Assembly (NCBI RefSeq): GCF_019097595.1
Contig: NC_080715.1
Location: 8,893,073 to 8,957,072 of the forward strand
Direction: 5' to 3'
Source of the DNA: Hemibagrus wyckioides
Lineage: Eukaryota > Chordata > Actinopteri > Siluriformes > Bagridae
Length of the DNA: 64,000 nucleotides
The translations under genes were made by a program, and so were the position numbers. The notes under the pieces are model-generated. The model did not search any database, was not told where the DNA came from, and was given only the letters and a program-made list of their open reading frames with translations. Positions 37,440 through 48,600 of the stretch are shown piece after piece (the stretch's first letter is position 1; each line of letters begins with the position of its first letter).

Positions 37440-38559
37440 AAAAAGTAAAAATTTATTCCTCCCAATTTCCATTCCTAGATGACCATGGTCACACATAGCT
37501 ACCCTCCTAGGCTGACCATACTACCATCCTTTCCACAGTAGATCGCTTCTCCAAGATGGCCCACTTTGTTCCTCTTTCCAAGCTTCCTATTGCCAAAGAA
37601 TATTGTCTCTGACATTTTCCACCTAGGAACTGGAGGCCTCCATCCCATCTGCTGTGGCCCTTGTCAAACATTGTCGACGCATCTGGAGAAAGGCCTGCTT
37701 GCTGCTACTCAAGTCCTTCAAAAGTTATGCCCGCTGGACCAACTGCAGGTCCCGTCCAGCTCCTCCTTACCACGCCGGCCAGAAGGTATGGTTGTGCACT
37801 AGAGACCTGCCTCTGAAGGTTGTCTGCAAAAAGCCCCTTCCCTATATCAAAAGTGCTCAACCTGGTGGCCGCCCGGCTCAAGTTTCCCAGAGTCCACAGC
37901 ATCCATCCAAATTTTCACATCTCCTGTCTCAAGCCCTTCCGGGCCTGCACCTTGGTTGGAGTTGGAGATGGGGCTCTGAATCTTGTGCTGAGGATCCATC
38001 GACCTGATTGTCCAATTTGCTTTGCATTGAGTATGCCGACAACTCTCTGCCATCCGCCGCTATGGGTCTATCCCCTTTTCCTCTCATGGCAAGTCATCCT
38101 GTCATTTTGTTTGAGTATTTCTCTGGTTTTGAGATTGTCTGTTCCTGTTTCCCTACCTTGTGTTCTGCCCATTGTATGAGTTTTGCCTGAACTGTGTTTG
38201 GGTTTTTGCCTTTTGGATTACCCTGTGTGTATTTGCTATTGTGTTTCACCTGCCCAGTGGATTATTCTGTGTAAACTCTGTTATTGTGTGTTTTGCTTTT
38301 GGATTACTCTGTGTCTATCCTGCTATTTACTGGATTACTGTTTCTTACTCTGCACATTTGACCAAGGACTTTTTGAACTGCGCACTGTGCCTGCTGTTGA
38401 TGAACACTGATATACTGCACACCCCATTACTCTGCTCTCGTGACTTTACTGTTACTGTGGACTGCTGATTCTTGAACCCCACCTCTTCACCTTAAAACTA
38501 TTCACCAGAGTCTCGCCTAGCGGTCTGCATTTAGGTCTCACTCTGCCCCCTCACTGACA
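37440..38559 (+). mobile_element. gypsy 3' end: integrase relic and LTR
   Basis: Integrase pieces (VDRFSKMAHFVPLSKLP at about 37540-37590, then a C-terminal domain at about 37770-37990) are followed by a T-rich LTR-like stretch ending CTGACA at 38559. It is frameshifted and internally deleted. Confidence 0.68.
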
Positions 38560-38565
38560 ACTTCA

Positions 38566-38835
38566 TAGCTGAGTTGCTGTTGTTCCCAATTGCTTCCACT
38601 TTGTTTTAATACCACTAACAGTTGACCGTGGAATATGTAATAGTGAGGAAATTTCACAAATTGATTATTGCACAGGTGGCACCCTATCACGGTACGACGC
38701 TTGAATTCAATAGCTCCTAAGAGCGACCCATTATTTTACAAACGTTTGTAAAAGCAGAGTGCATGCCTAGGTGCTTGGTTTTACACACCTGTGGCCATGG
38801 AAGAGATTGGAACACCTGAATTCAATGAATTAGCA
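38566..38835 (+). mobile_element. DNA-transposon terminal fragment (Tc1-like, tentative)
   Basis: A block containing CACAGGTGGCACCCTATCACGG and a repeated GAATTCAAT... pattern known from non-autonomous fish DNA transposons, adjoining the LTR end at 38559. The family assignment is tentative. Confidence 0.4.
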
Positions 38836-39309
38836 ATATAGGGTATATTTATTTGCCCAAAATACGGTGACATTGTTAAGTGATCTGTATCCTTTGCTTT
38901 AATTGAGTTATTTGTTAATGTAAGATCATTCATATAGACAGTTACGGCAGTAAAATAAGGAATACAACACCTGGAAGACTTCTGCTATAGGAAATGAATT
39001 GACAACAAGGTGGTGTGCTAAAGCCCAATGCAAAGTGGAGTGCTGAAGTGTTTTATTTCTCTAATACCACAGCAACATGCCAAAGAATCGTTGTCTCAGG
39101 AATATTTTCCTTGCAACCATTGCCTCCAGCTTGTTTGAAATTTTAAACATTATCATTTTTAAATTTAATTTTTGTATTCTTTTACAACAGTTGACTTCAT
39201 CACAAGTTCGCCTGCGACATGGAGGAAAACAGATTCCTGGTCCTCGCTGCAGAAGATAACTTGGTTTGTAAAAAGAAAAACAATGGTTCAGTTATTTGAT
39301 GATGGTTTG

Positions 39310-39470
39310 GATTTAGAAGATCTGATGAGCAGCAAAAACAAGCCATCTGTAAAGAATGCCACAAAAATATGTCAAAAAGTAGAAGCATTAAATCTTTTCC
39401 ACCACTTACAAAATGATGAGTACAGTGTGCTTTTTCTGCTACAACCTCAGGCATGAAGTATAAGCAGCCC
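39310..39470 (+). pseudogene. BED-type zinc finger relic (hAT/ZBED-like)
   Basis: One frame reads QQKQAICKECHKNMSKSRS, resembling the C-x2-C half of a BED finger from hAT transposases or ZBED genes. It is short and stops soon after. Confidence 0.3.
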
Positions 39471-39576
39471 GAAAAGTTTTCTGTCCAAAAACAAAGCTTG
39501 TGGGAATCTTCTTTTAACCACTGCGTGCCTTACGAATAGAGAACATTCAGATGGTGTGATCCCAGCAAACACAGAA

Positions 39577-39765
39577 CGTTCCCCTAACTTTAGCATATGG
39601 TTCCCTTTTGGTTATTTTTTTTTTTGGAACCAAATAATAACATTCAAAGAATGTTCTCTAATGGCTATTTTTTTGGAACCAAAAAATAACCTCCCAGAAA
39701 GTCCTGGGAACCAAAAATTGACTAAAAAAAAAATAAGGTTATGCTAAAGATATGGTTCCTGTTGC
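39577..39765. repeat. palindromic MITE-like repeat
   Basis: CTTTAGCATATGGTTCC near the left end is inverted near the right (GGTTATGCTAAAG), with further internal self-complementary GGTTATTTTTTT / AAAAAATAACC arms. Confidence 0.45.
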
Positions 39766-39917
39766 AACAGTGGAACAGGAAGGTTTTAAAATGCTGCTAA
39801 ATACCATTGACCCAAGATATCAATTACCCAGTCGCAAGTTCCAACAGAAGCCAAAATGTACACTGAAGCTTTCAGACAAGCTCACAAAAGTGACTCATTT
39901 CGTGCTGACAACCGATA

Positions 39918-39979
<62 letters not shown>
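39918..39979. repeat. (ACT)n(AAT)n microsatellite
   Basis: It abuts the 3' end of the L2-type LINE. Confidence 0.92.
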
Positions 39980-39980
<1 letters not shown>

Positions 39981-41871
39981 ATTTTATTTGAGGTGCCTTT
40001 CATGAAACTCAAGGTCACCATACATCAAGTAGAATCAAAGATAAAATACAAAGCAGTACACATACAAAATCTAAATTCAAAACAGAAAGACAGTTAACAA
40101 AAATCTGAAAAGGCTTTCCTAAAAAGATAGGTTTTAAGATTAGTTTTAAAAGAGGTGAGAAGTGATTTCACGGATGGACGGTGGGAAGGAGTTCCAAAGG
40201 TGTGGTGCAGCCCAGCTGAAAGACCTGCAACCCATTGTGCGTAAGCGGACAGAGGGAATGGCAAGTGAATAAGATGAAGAGGATCTGGGTGACCATGCAG
40301 GGGCGTAAACGTCAACCAGCTCTGAGCGGTATGAGGGAGCAAGGTTATGTAATACTTTGAAGGTGAGGAGGAGAATCTTGTAATCGATGCGGAATTTAAC
40401 GGGGAGCCAGTGTAATTGAAAGAGTACATGAGAAATGTGGTTGATGGAGGGAGTTTTTGTGATGATGCAGGCAGCTGTGTTTTGGACTAACTGAAGTTTA
40501 TGAAGGAGTTGAGAAGATAAACAAAATAAATAAATAGGAATTACAATAGTCTATTTGTGAGGTGACGAGCGTGTACAAGTGTGGCTTTAGTGCTAGCAGT
40601 GAGAAAGGGACAAAGGCGATTAATTTTGTGCAGATGAAAGTATGCAGACCGGGTGACGTTTCTGATATGAGCTTCAAATGACAGAGTGCTTTCGAGGACG
40701 ACACCCAGACTCTTAACCTGGTGAGATGGGGTTATGATAGAGTTGCCTATTTTTATTGAGGGACTGGTGGTTTTAGTTAGATTGGTCTTTGTGCCAACTA
40801 AAAGGATTTCTGTTTTTCCTGAATTAAGTTGAAGGAAGTTGATTGACAGCCAGGGAAGGAGACCATTTGGTTTGGAGGACAGGTAGAGCTGTGTGTCGTC
40901 CGCATGGAAGAAGGTGAATAGTGAAGAGGATGGGGCCCAAAACAGATCCTTGGGGGACACCAGTGGTGACAAGAGATGAGAAAGCTTTTTTAGCTGGACA
41001 AATTGGCTTCGTTCTGAGAGATAGGATGTGAACCAAGCAAGAGCGGTGTCTGAAATACCAATTTGGTTTAATCTGTCTAAGAGAATTTTGTGAGAGATGG
41101 TATCAAAAGCTGCACTGAGATCGAGTAGGATGAGTATAGATAAAAGACTCGGCTGCTATTAATAAGTCATTTGTGACTTTTACTAGGGCTGTTTCTGTAC
41201 TGTGCAGTGGGCGAATACCTGACTGAAACTCTTCAAAAAAATGTTTTTAGAGAGGTAAGTGTGGAGTTGACCGGCAACAATTTTTCCAGAATTTTTGAGA
41301 GAAATGGCAGGTTAGAGATTGGACGGAAATTTGCAGGGTTTTTGGGGTCTGTGCCAGGTCTGTGCCAAGTCTGTGCCAGGTCTGTGCCAAGTTATTACAG
41401 CTGCTTTAAAAGGTAATGGAACAGTGCCTGAGGTAAGGGAGGAGTGCATGATATTTGTTATTGAATTAGATAGTACAGGTAGACAAGCTTTGACCAGGAA
41501 GGTGAGGAGTGGATCTAGGTGGCAGGTGGAAGATTTGGAATGGCGAATGATGTCACAAATTTCATTGACAGAAGGAAGCTCAAAGCAGCAGAAAGGGAAA
41601 GAAAGAGAGTCAGGAGATTATTCTGAGCAATCAAATTTTGGTGAATCTGATCAATTTTAGCATTAAAATAGTAAAAGTGAAATTGTTGCGTGTCATTTGA
41701 ATATGTGTGAGTATGTCTAAGATAATACTGCAAGGTTTTAAAATTATTAGCCAAAGTTAATAATGATTTAGTGTTGCCCTCATTTGACCTAATCAATGTA
41801 GAGTAATAGTCAGTTTTAGTTGTTGAGTGTCCTTATACAGTGACGTATGGTCCAGATACATCTCTTTGTGA
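39980..41871 (-). mobile_element. L2-type LINE, 3' part, interrupted by the LTR
   Basis: Broken minus-strand frames give reverse transcriptase motifs: TTGVPQGSVLGP (about 40945), HADDTQLYLS (about 40900) and SLGVVLES. A C-terminal domain follows at 40094-40429. The element continues beyond the LTR at 43675 to about 43800. Its 3' end abuts an (AAT)n/(ACT)n microsatellite. It is a relic with several frameshifts. Confidence 0.75.
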
Positions 41872-42030
41872 ACAGTGTCGGAACTCAGAGCCCCCTCCGA
41901 GTGGACATATCACAGGGTGGAATTTTAGTTTGTATCTATTTCTCTTAGCTTTCCCAATGACCTCCACAATCTATAAAACTTAGCCGAAATAAAAGAGATC
42001 TCAGTCAACAGATGAGAAGAAGCGGGTTTC

Positions 42031-42036
42031 TTTATT
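42031..42036 (-). terminator. LTR poly(A) signal (minus strand AATAAA)
   Basis: TTTATT on the plus strand, placed after the LTR TATA box as expected for an R/U5 boundary. Confidence 0.55.
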
Positions 42037-42109
42037 CAGTCATGCAGTCAACAACATGCATATCTGAAGAGAGCAGCTGGTCTCTCCAACCCCGAAAAAG
42101 TCCCCTCTA

Positions 42110-42116
42110 CTTATAC
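42110..42116 (-). promoter_or_regulatory. LTR TATA box (minus strand)
   Basis: TATAAG immediately after the GC palindrome, about 80 bp before the minus-strand AATAAA. This spacing defines a short R region. Confidence 0.55.
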
Positions 42117-42120
42117 CCCA

Positions 42121-42136
42121 GGCGCCCCGGGGCGCC
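42121..42136. promoter_or_regulatory. perfect 16-bp GC palindrome next to the LTR TATA box
   Basis: GGCGCCCCGGGGCGCC is self-complementary and abuts the minus-strand TATA box. A related GGCGC...GGCGCC pair flanks 42363-42382. It is a possible binding site for a dimeric factor, judged by position only. Confidence 0.5.
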
Positions 42137-42294
42137 TCCTTTTCTCTAATTTAAATATTTCCAGCAATTTCCCATTATATTCAGTGTATGGCTACTTTAG
42201 TCCCTCCTTCCTTAGTTTACATACGTTTCCCAGTTCCCATTATTTTCGCATTTGTCCCGATACCGCCCCTAAATTGATACCATCCTCCCCTCGA

Positions 42295-42302
42295 TGACGT
42301 CA
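42295..42302 (+). promoter_or_regulatory. CRE palindrome TGACGTCA
   Basis: A perfect 8-bp CREB/ATF site 50 bp upstream of the plus-strand TATA box for the antisense unit. Confidence 0.5.
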
Positions 42303-42351
42303 ATTTACCTCCTCTCCAGTTCCCCTTATTTTTAGGCTAAGTCAACAATTT

Positions 42352-42359
42352 TATAAAAA
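42352..42359 (+). promoter_or_regulatory. TATA box TATAAAAA for the antisense unit
   Basis: It lies about 110 bp before the ATG at 42470. A transcript starting about 30 bp downstream would have a short leader. Confidence 0.45.
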
Positions 42360-42469
42360 ATTGGCGCTTACTTATAGGCGCCACTTCCTTATTGACTTCA
42401 TTTGACCGTCACCTCTTGAAGGTGCTTCCTCGGCTCATCCTGACCTCGCGCGTTACCCTCCCCACAACA

Positions 42470-43333
42470 ATGTGTAAGTACCTTGCTCTCTTCCTCTATG
42501 TCATGATGACTTTTCCCTCTACCTACTTGATCTAAGTTTTGTTTTACTAATTTTAAACTAAGCTGTGCCATTAAGCTGCCTCATATCCTTTTTCTCTTTT
42601 CATCACTGTTGGTTGCTAGTATTCCAATGCTATTGTCTCCTCTACCTGCCTACCACTGTCATGTCACAGTGACCTGGCCTACTTCCCACACTGTGTTCCT
42701 TTTGCCTTAGTACACGCTCTCTTTTGCTGACTACATAGTCACACAATATGCACTTCACTCATCTTCACTCATTTCCCATTATTTTTTCTAGCTCAGTCAG
42801 CCCGCCGCGCTATCTTCCGGAGAAGTCCCAGGGGTGCTCTGCGACGCTATCGCCAGTATCAGCTATCCTGTCTGGCCATTGAACTTACTGGTTTCCTGGA
42901 GCACCTATCTGAATCCTCTATTCCTGAGTCTCCTTACCTCGCTCACCATATCATGAGAGATACCGTCTGTCTTGATCGGAGCACCCAATTTCACCCCACA
43001 ACCTGTGATCAGTCTACTCAGACCTTCTACTGGCATTGGACACGCACCACCTCTCAAGGCATCCAGACTGAGGATTTCCCTGTTGAGATTTCCTCTAATG
43101 ATTCTTCCTCTGACTCCTCTTCATCTCCTAATTCCCCTAACATTCCCCAACTTTCTCCTGAATTTGTGCCTATGCCTTACAGTGTTCATGATGTTCCTCA
43201 GTCTTCTCCTGACTATTCGCCCCCAACTTCTCCCACTGATTACTCTCCAACTTCTCCTCAGGATCCCGAGATTCTGTCTTCTACAACTGACCCTCCGGTC
43301 CCACTGATCCCATTGGATAGGCTGGCTGACTGA
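42470..43333 (+). CDS. putative two-exon gene antisense within the LTR; unknown protein
   Basis: ATG at 42470 (CAACAATG) is followed after one base by a consensus donor GTAAGT (42474). A 318-bp pyrimidine-rich intron ends TTTTTTCTAG at 42791, and exon 2 runs open from 42792 to TGA at 43331-43333. The joined frame is 546 nt (181 residues). The N-terminal part is arginine-rich. The middle has QSTQT and GIQTED, which resemble dynein light chain LC8 sites. The C-terminal third is Ser/Pro-rich and acidic with DYSPTSP, like an RNA polymerase II CTD heptad. I recognise no family. Caution: the strand is C/T-rich, stop codons are therefore scarce, and a second frame is also open for about 330 nt. Exon 2 alone is open from 42792 without needing the splice. 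Confidence 0.45.
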
Positions 43334-43353
43334 GTTGTAACTCCTAATGTTTC

Positions 43354-43359
43354 AATAAA
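43354..43359 (+). terminator. poly(A) signal AATAAA for the antisense unit
   Basis: It lies 21 bp after the TGA and is followed by a T-rich tract and a GTGTGG element, the usual downstream context for cleavage. Confidence 0.5.
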
Positions 43360-43674
43360 TCTCTCCTTTTTTTCCTCTTTCTTCAGTCCCTGTGTGGTTA
43401 TTGCGCTAGCATGCCGCCCTTAATATTTTTGCATGATTATTATAAAGACTATGAGGCTATATATATATATATGATTATTATAGCTATTATTAATCAAAGT
43501 TAACTACTTACTACTTAATCAATGGCTAAATAATTCTTGATAGATACACACTACTCTTAGGCAGAATATTGCTAAGTCAGAGCTTAGAGCATTGAGTACA
43601 TTACTACTTAAGCTACTTTTAAAGCTAGGTATATACTTCAAAGCTGGGTATATTATATTTTTCTCCGACAACAG

Positions 43675-43800
43675 TTAAACCAGTTTTGCGGCATAGCTGT
43701 TCAAGCTGACGTCCTTGGGTTTTGCGCAGTCTCAGCTCTGAAGTGAACCAGGGTGCAGAGTGAGTGAAAAAGACAGTCCGAGTGGGAGTATAATCTACAT
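43675..43800 (-). mobile_element. 5' continuation of the interrupted LINE
   Basis: Joined across the 1.8 kb LTR insertion, this reads as the linker region between endonuclease and reverse transcriptase typical of fish L2-like LINEs (RKTGLTVHKE straddling the insertion point). Confidence 0.6.
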
Positions 43801-45213
43801 GGTTATATCAGATGCAATATATAAATCAGTGCAATATTTAAATGTAAACTATATATGCATATACAATTGCTGTAATTGTTTTATAAATTATAAATAACGT
43901 TTATTATAAAACTTATGTATACCGTATAGTGATGTATCATTTGGTTTTAATTTCTTTGAGGTCCAGATTCAGCTGGTTCAGCTCCTCAGTCAACCACTTG
44001 CTGGGGATGAATCACCCCAAATGATTCAGAGATTATTGGAGCAGGGAGCAGCAATCAAAGTCCTGTCTGCTGACCATAAGTCCAGGCTTCATTTTTAGAT
44101 CTTAGCAATGCTACCTCAAATGCTCTTCGGAAACCGGTTTATTACCCTCAGTGTGTGGAGAGTTACATTGTCCTTATGTTTCAAGTAATCTAGTAACTAG
44201 TAACATTAGTAACTTTGCCAAAATGTGCAGTCAGTCGAAATAAATTTCACAGAACCAAAAACAATGCTTATTAAAACACTTAGACTAAAAAAAAATATCG
44301 TTAGTGGTTAGTCTTAAAATTTCAGTAGGACAGGTCCATCTTTAACATGTCATTTTCCATTCATAATCAGAGAGGTCTGAGTTGAGGGTGAGGACTTTCA
44401 GGTTCACTAACAATTGCTTCTTGTTTTTCATATTTTTAACTTTTGTTGAAAAAATTGTTGTTCACAATTTAAAAACAAACAAACAGCACCCCAGCTGGTA
44501 CCATCCAATAATGCTCTTAAAAAGTGCTAATTGTGATTCTTCTCCATCCAATGGTATTTCCATCCAGTGGGTGGAACCTCAACTAGCACTTTGAAACATA
44601 ACAGTGCATGTCATGTAACATTGCCTTATATGAACTCAGGCTTAAATGGGTCTTAAACGATCCAAATCTACAAAATATCTGTTTGCAAATCTCCAAAGCT
44701 CCAAAGCACATAAATAAACAACGTGCCTCATTTCTGTGAAGACTTCAGTGAAGTACATACCCCATCAAAGATTTAACTGACTTGTCACAGAAATTGCAAC
44801 AGCTTAGGTAAATATAGCTAGGTAATGCTCAATACACAGAACGCTCAATATAAAACAGCTATCTTAAAGTTAACATTTAAGTTAACTAAGTTACCTTTAA
44901 ATTAATCACCTTAAAGTTTTTGCAAGTGCAACACAAATTGCAGACAAGACAGTATTGAAAATGTTAAGATATCCTAGCAAATGTAAGCTAACATTATAAC
45001 AAACAACATAGCTTGAAGTTAAAATGGCGTTAAAAGTTTTTTTTTTCTGTGGGCGATGCACGACAGTCTATCTCTCCTCCCTCGTACTAAATCAACAAGT
45101 ACTCTGAGGTCATTTTAAAAGTTAAGCGCTCACGTAGTACACGCATGAGCCGACAAAATAAGCAAGTTTGCAGTTCACATGACCTCTGCTGTGGGAAGTT
45201 TGTTTTCTTCTAC

Positions 45214-45214
<1 letters not shown>
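43801..45214. other. non-coding stretch left of unit B
   Basis: AT-rich, no element or gene recognised. Confidence 0.5.

Positions 45215-45281
<67 letters not shown>
45215..45281. repeat. (AT)n microsatellite
   Basis: About 67 bp, at the left edge of unit B. Confidence 0.95.
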
Positions 45282-45285
<4 letters not shown>

Positions 45286-45553
45286 TTTGAAAAATATTTA
45301 ACAATCTGTGTGGTAGGCTGAAAATTTCATGCAAATTTGTTTGCAATGTTATACGGAAATGCTTTTCAACATCAGAACATTCCTGACTACCGCTTTGTGG
45401 GAAAATGCAGAAAAGCATAGTTTACAGGTAGCTCCTGTATCATTGCAGTAATTGGTCAAAAATTATGAATGCTAAATCAGAAATCATACTGTTAAATTTG
45501 CATTAGCTGAGAGCAAACCTCATGTCATGAGGCACATTAGAGACTGGCTATTA

Positions 45554-45688
45554 TCAGTGATGTCTTTCTGTATTTACATATATCTCTGTTTGAGCTTGTG
45601 TTTCCTGCACAGTTGGGAACAAAGTGTTGTAGATAGAAGGCCCACTTTGCAGGTCAGTGTAGATTTGGACTTCATCAGGGTTGTTAGG
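45554..45688 (-). CDS. copy 2 exon 7: tail with YTDL-x6-YNTL
   Basis: TTTTCAG acceptor, 44 codons and TGA at 45554-45556. It contains IYTDL, QSGPSI, YNTLF and, further on, EIYVNT. The 33-codon equivalent in copy 3 keeps the same YTDL-x6-YNTL spacing, so the pattern predates the A/B duplication. Confidence 0.8.
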   Translation of the reverse strand, partial: PNNPDEVQIYTDLQSGPSIYNTLFPTVQETQAQTEIYVNTERHH

Positions 45689-48600
45689 CTGAAAATAATT
45701 ATCACCAAGAAACTTTCACTATAACATCAAAGTCATTAATTATCATAATTAATTGAATGAAAAGTATTTTTAGAAAATAAGTAACATATTTTACCAGTTG
45801 GTTATTGGGTTTGCAGCAAAGTTTTCTAAAAACAAAGTAAATCAATGAACAAGATCATTACTAATTATGAATACCAGAATGCTATTTGTATAAAAACACC
45901 ATTATCCTGTATTTTAGTTTATTTTATTTTATTTTATTTACTGGACATGTGGACAAATTATTTTGTCTTATCCCTTTTTCTGTATTTTCAGTATTATGCC
46001 TTGGGGAATTACTCGAATACAAGATCAGGTTAGTATCAGGAATTTCCCTTCTAAAGGACATGGTCATTATCTAGTCTGTCGGAATGTCTGAAATGTTTAT
46101 GAAAAGTATCTTACCTTATTATTGTGAGTTTTTTGCGCATGATGTAGAGTCCAGTTAAAGAAGCTATGATGGAGCCGAGTACAAAATAAACAATAATGGG
46201 CCTTTTGACATTATCTGAAAAAACAACAGATGCATCACAACTTAAAATATTGTACTATATTTTATCACAAGGTATGTAACACAACTATAACCTAGCTACT
46301 GAAAAAAAGCAAATTAAAGTACAAAATTCATCTGTGTTCACTACTTTCTAGAATGTACTACTGTGTTGCATATCATGGACATTGTAATGACTGACAGTAG
46401 CTTTACAGAATTTATACAAATCAGCTTGTATTACTAAACACAAGTAGCACTGGTTCTGATGTGATCTGACACCAGTCTGTTAATTTTTGCAGTAAATTTT
46501 GATTTAGTTTTAGTCATAGTATTTTGACTGAAATGCAATTTTGTCTTAGTCTAGTTTTAGATGACTAAATATGACAAGATTTTAGCAAATCATTTAGATT
46601 TAGTCGACCAAAATATAAAGTGTAAAGCATTTTGTTGAGTTGCATTTCTCTGAAGTCACCTCGAGGAAATGAGACATCTATTAACCTGTTATAAAATGGT
46701 ATTGAGGTTTTAAAGTCAATACACAAAGTTTTCACATTTTTGGAATTACAGAATTCTTTATTTACCTGGCCTTGCTTTATCAAAAAAGAGCATTGCAATA
46801 ACAATAATGACCAAATGAACAGTAGACCTGCTCTCCTTAAAGATTGTTCAAAACAAACTGCAAAAGACATTCTCAATAAAACTAAATACTGTAATCAGTG
46901 ACATTAGTGCAAAAAACATACATAATATAATACATCATGTATAGATAAATTTGTATTCATTTGCTAGGGGCAAAATTACAAATCGGAAGTTTTTATTAGT
47001 AGTATTTATTTTATTATGTCACACGTTAGATTTTTTTGCATCTTACCTATGAAGGTGAAGGTGAAGTTGCTAAATCGTGTCACGGTGTGCATGGCGTCAT
47101 TAGCAGTGGCTACACAAATGAGGTTTCTATACGAAGTATTTTGAGGAAGGTATAAGCGGCTAATCACTGTGGAAAGCTGCCCTGTATTCTTAGAAGTCTG
47201 TGTGATGGAGGAGGAGTTCCATGGTGTTTCCCAGTAAATGGAGGCTGCTGGCTTGCCTGTAGCTTCACACACAGCCACAGTGTGTCCTCCTTCATTTTCC
47301 AGCCAGCCAGTTAGGTGTGGACGAGCTAGGGGAGACATTTCACTAAAATCAGTTTGAATTTTTCCTGCACATACACACATAACAAAATCATATTTTGTTA
47401 ACGTTTTTATTTTTATATATCAATCTAAGTTATTTGCCATATTTTGTATACCACATTACCGCAATTATATTCAGTTTATTTAATTGTAATGGATCTTGTC
47501 TCAAAGCAGCTGTGCAGAAATACATAAATTCAGGATAAACAATTTTAATGTATAAGTTAGCATTTTATTTATTTGTTTCGAATGAGTCCCAGCATAAAAA
47601 GCACAGTTTTATCACAAAATAATGGAATGTGAGGCCATCACAATATTGTTTTGTCTTTGTTAACTGTACAGAGAGCATACACTTACCCCAGGCAGACACT
47701 CTGATTATTTCTACTGAACCACCTTCTTGGTACAACGTGTCACAGGTGTAATTTCCTTCATCTTGAACAGAAAACTTTGGGATGATCAGGTGGTATGTTC
47801 CATCGGCTGTGTGGTTCTGCTTTTTCCCATCATGGCAGGTGTCATGGTCTGAATCATTTTTAGCAACAGCAATTATACAGTATGTGTCTCGCATTGGAAT
47901 TTTCCAGATGACAAAAATCATGTCATTCCATGCGATCTTTGTGTTGCTGCACTTTAAGGTGACTGTGGTGCCGAGTTCAACAAACTCATTCCTGTAAACT
48001 GGAAGACACATTTAACAATATTTAGTCTATAACCAATTACAAAGAGGCAGTCAACGACAATAACAATGTATTCTGTACAACACATCAGACATCAAGTCTT
48101 TTAAGCCTTTTCCAGCTAAATTGCACTTGTTCAAGACAGGACTCTGAATACTTGACACATATGCTTATATGTTTCTTGACATTCTGTTACAAAATTCATC
48201 AATGAGATTCTGTCTGAAGATTCTGTCTGTTCCTATTTGTAGGAAGCCCTTGACAGAGTAGCAATGAATTAGAAGCCATTTTACCTGTTAGCTTTTCCTT
48301 GGTTGAAGCAGAGCGGGGCTGTCTTTTATTAGCATGAAGAGATGCTTGGCAATCTGTTCCTAAGGGTTACAAGTTCATAAAATTTGATTAATTTCCTCAT
48401 GTGAGCACAGCATAACACATTACTGCATTATTTCATTATTGTGTTGAATGTGTGACAGAAAGGTTACACAAAGTACTGTTACATGTTGTTATTCACCCTG
48501 TTTATGTTAGTGTCGGCTAGTTAAAAAAGAGGACCCACCGATTTCCAAGGATTTTGTTAGTAGGTCATGAAAAGCATTTGTAAGGTAAACTTCTTCTGTT

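Larger units (their letters stand above)
41876..43670 (-). mobile_element. retrovirus-type solo LTR (about 1.8 kb)
   Basis: The ends are TGTCGGA and TCCGACA (perfect 7-bp inverted termini, TG...CA), flanked by a 4-bp duplication ACAG at 41872-41875 and 43671-43674. The joined flanks restore continuous LINE coding sequence. Read on the minus strand it has LTR order: a long U3, TATA box (about 42110-42116), AATAAA about 80 bp later (42031-42036), then a U5-like end. A 4-bp duplication fits gamma-, epsilon- or spuma-like integrases. No internal viral genes or second LTR are in the window, so it is read as a solo LTR. The U3 is unusually long and contains an antisense gene-like unit. Confidence 0.75.

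Noticed and set aside
41970..41995. Plus-strand TATAAAA followed by AATAAA inside the LTR
   Set aside because: The two are only about 15 bp apart, too close for a promoter-R-poly(A) order; the minus-strand order is far better.
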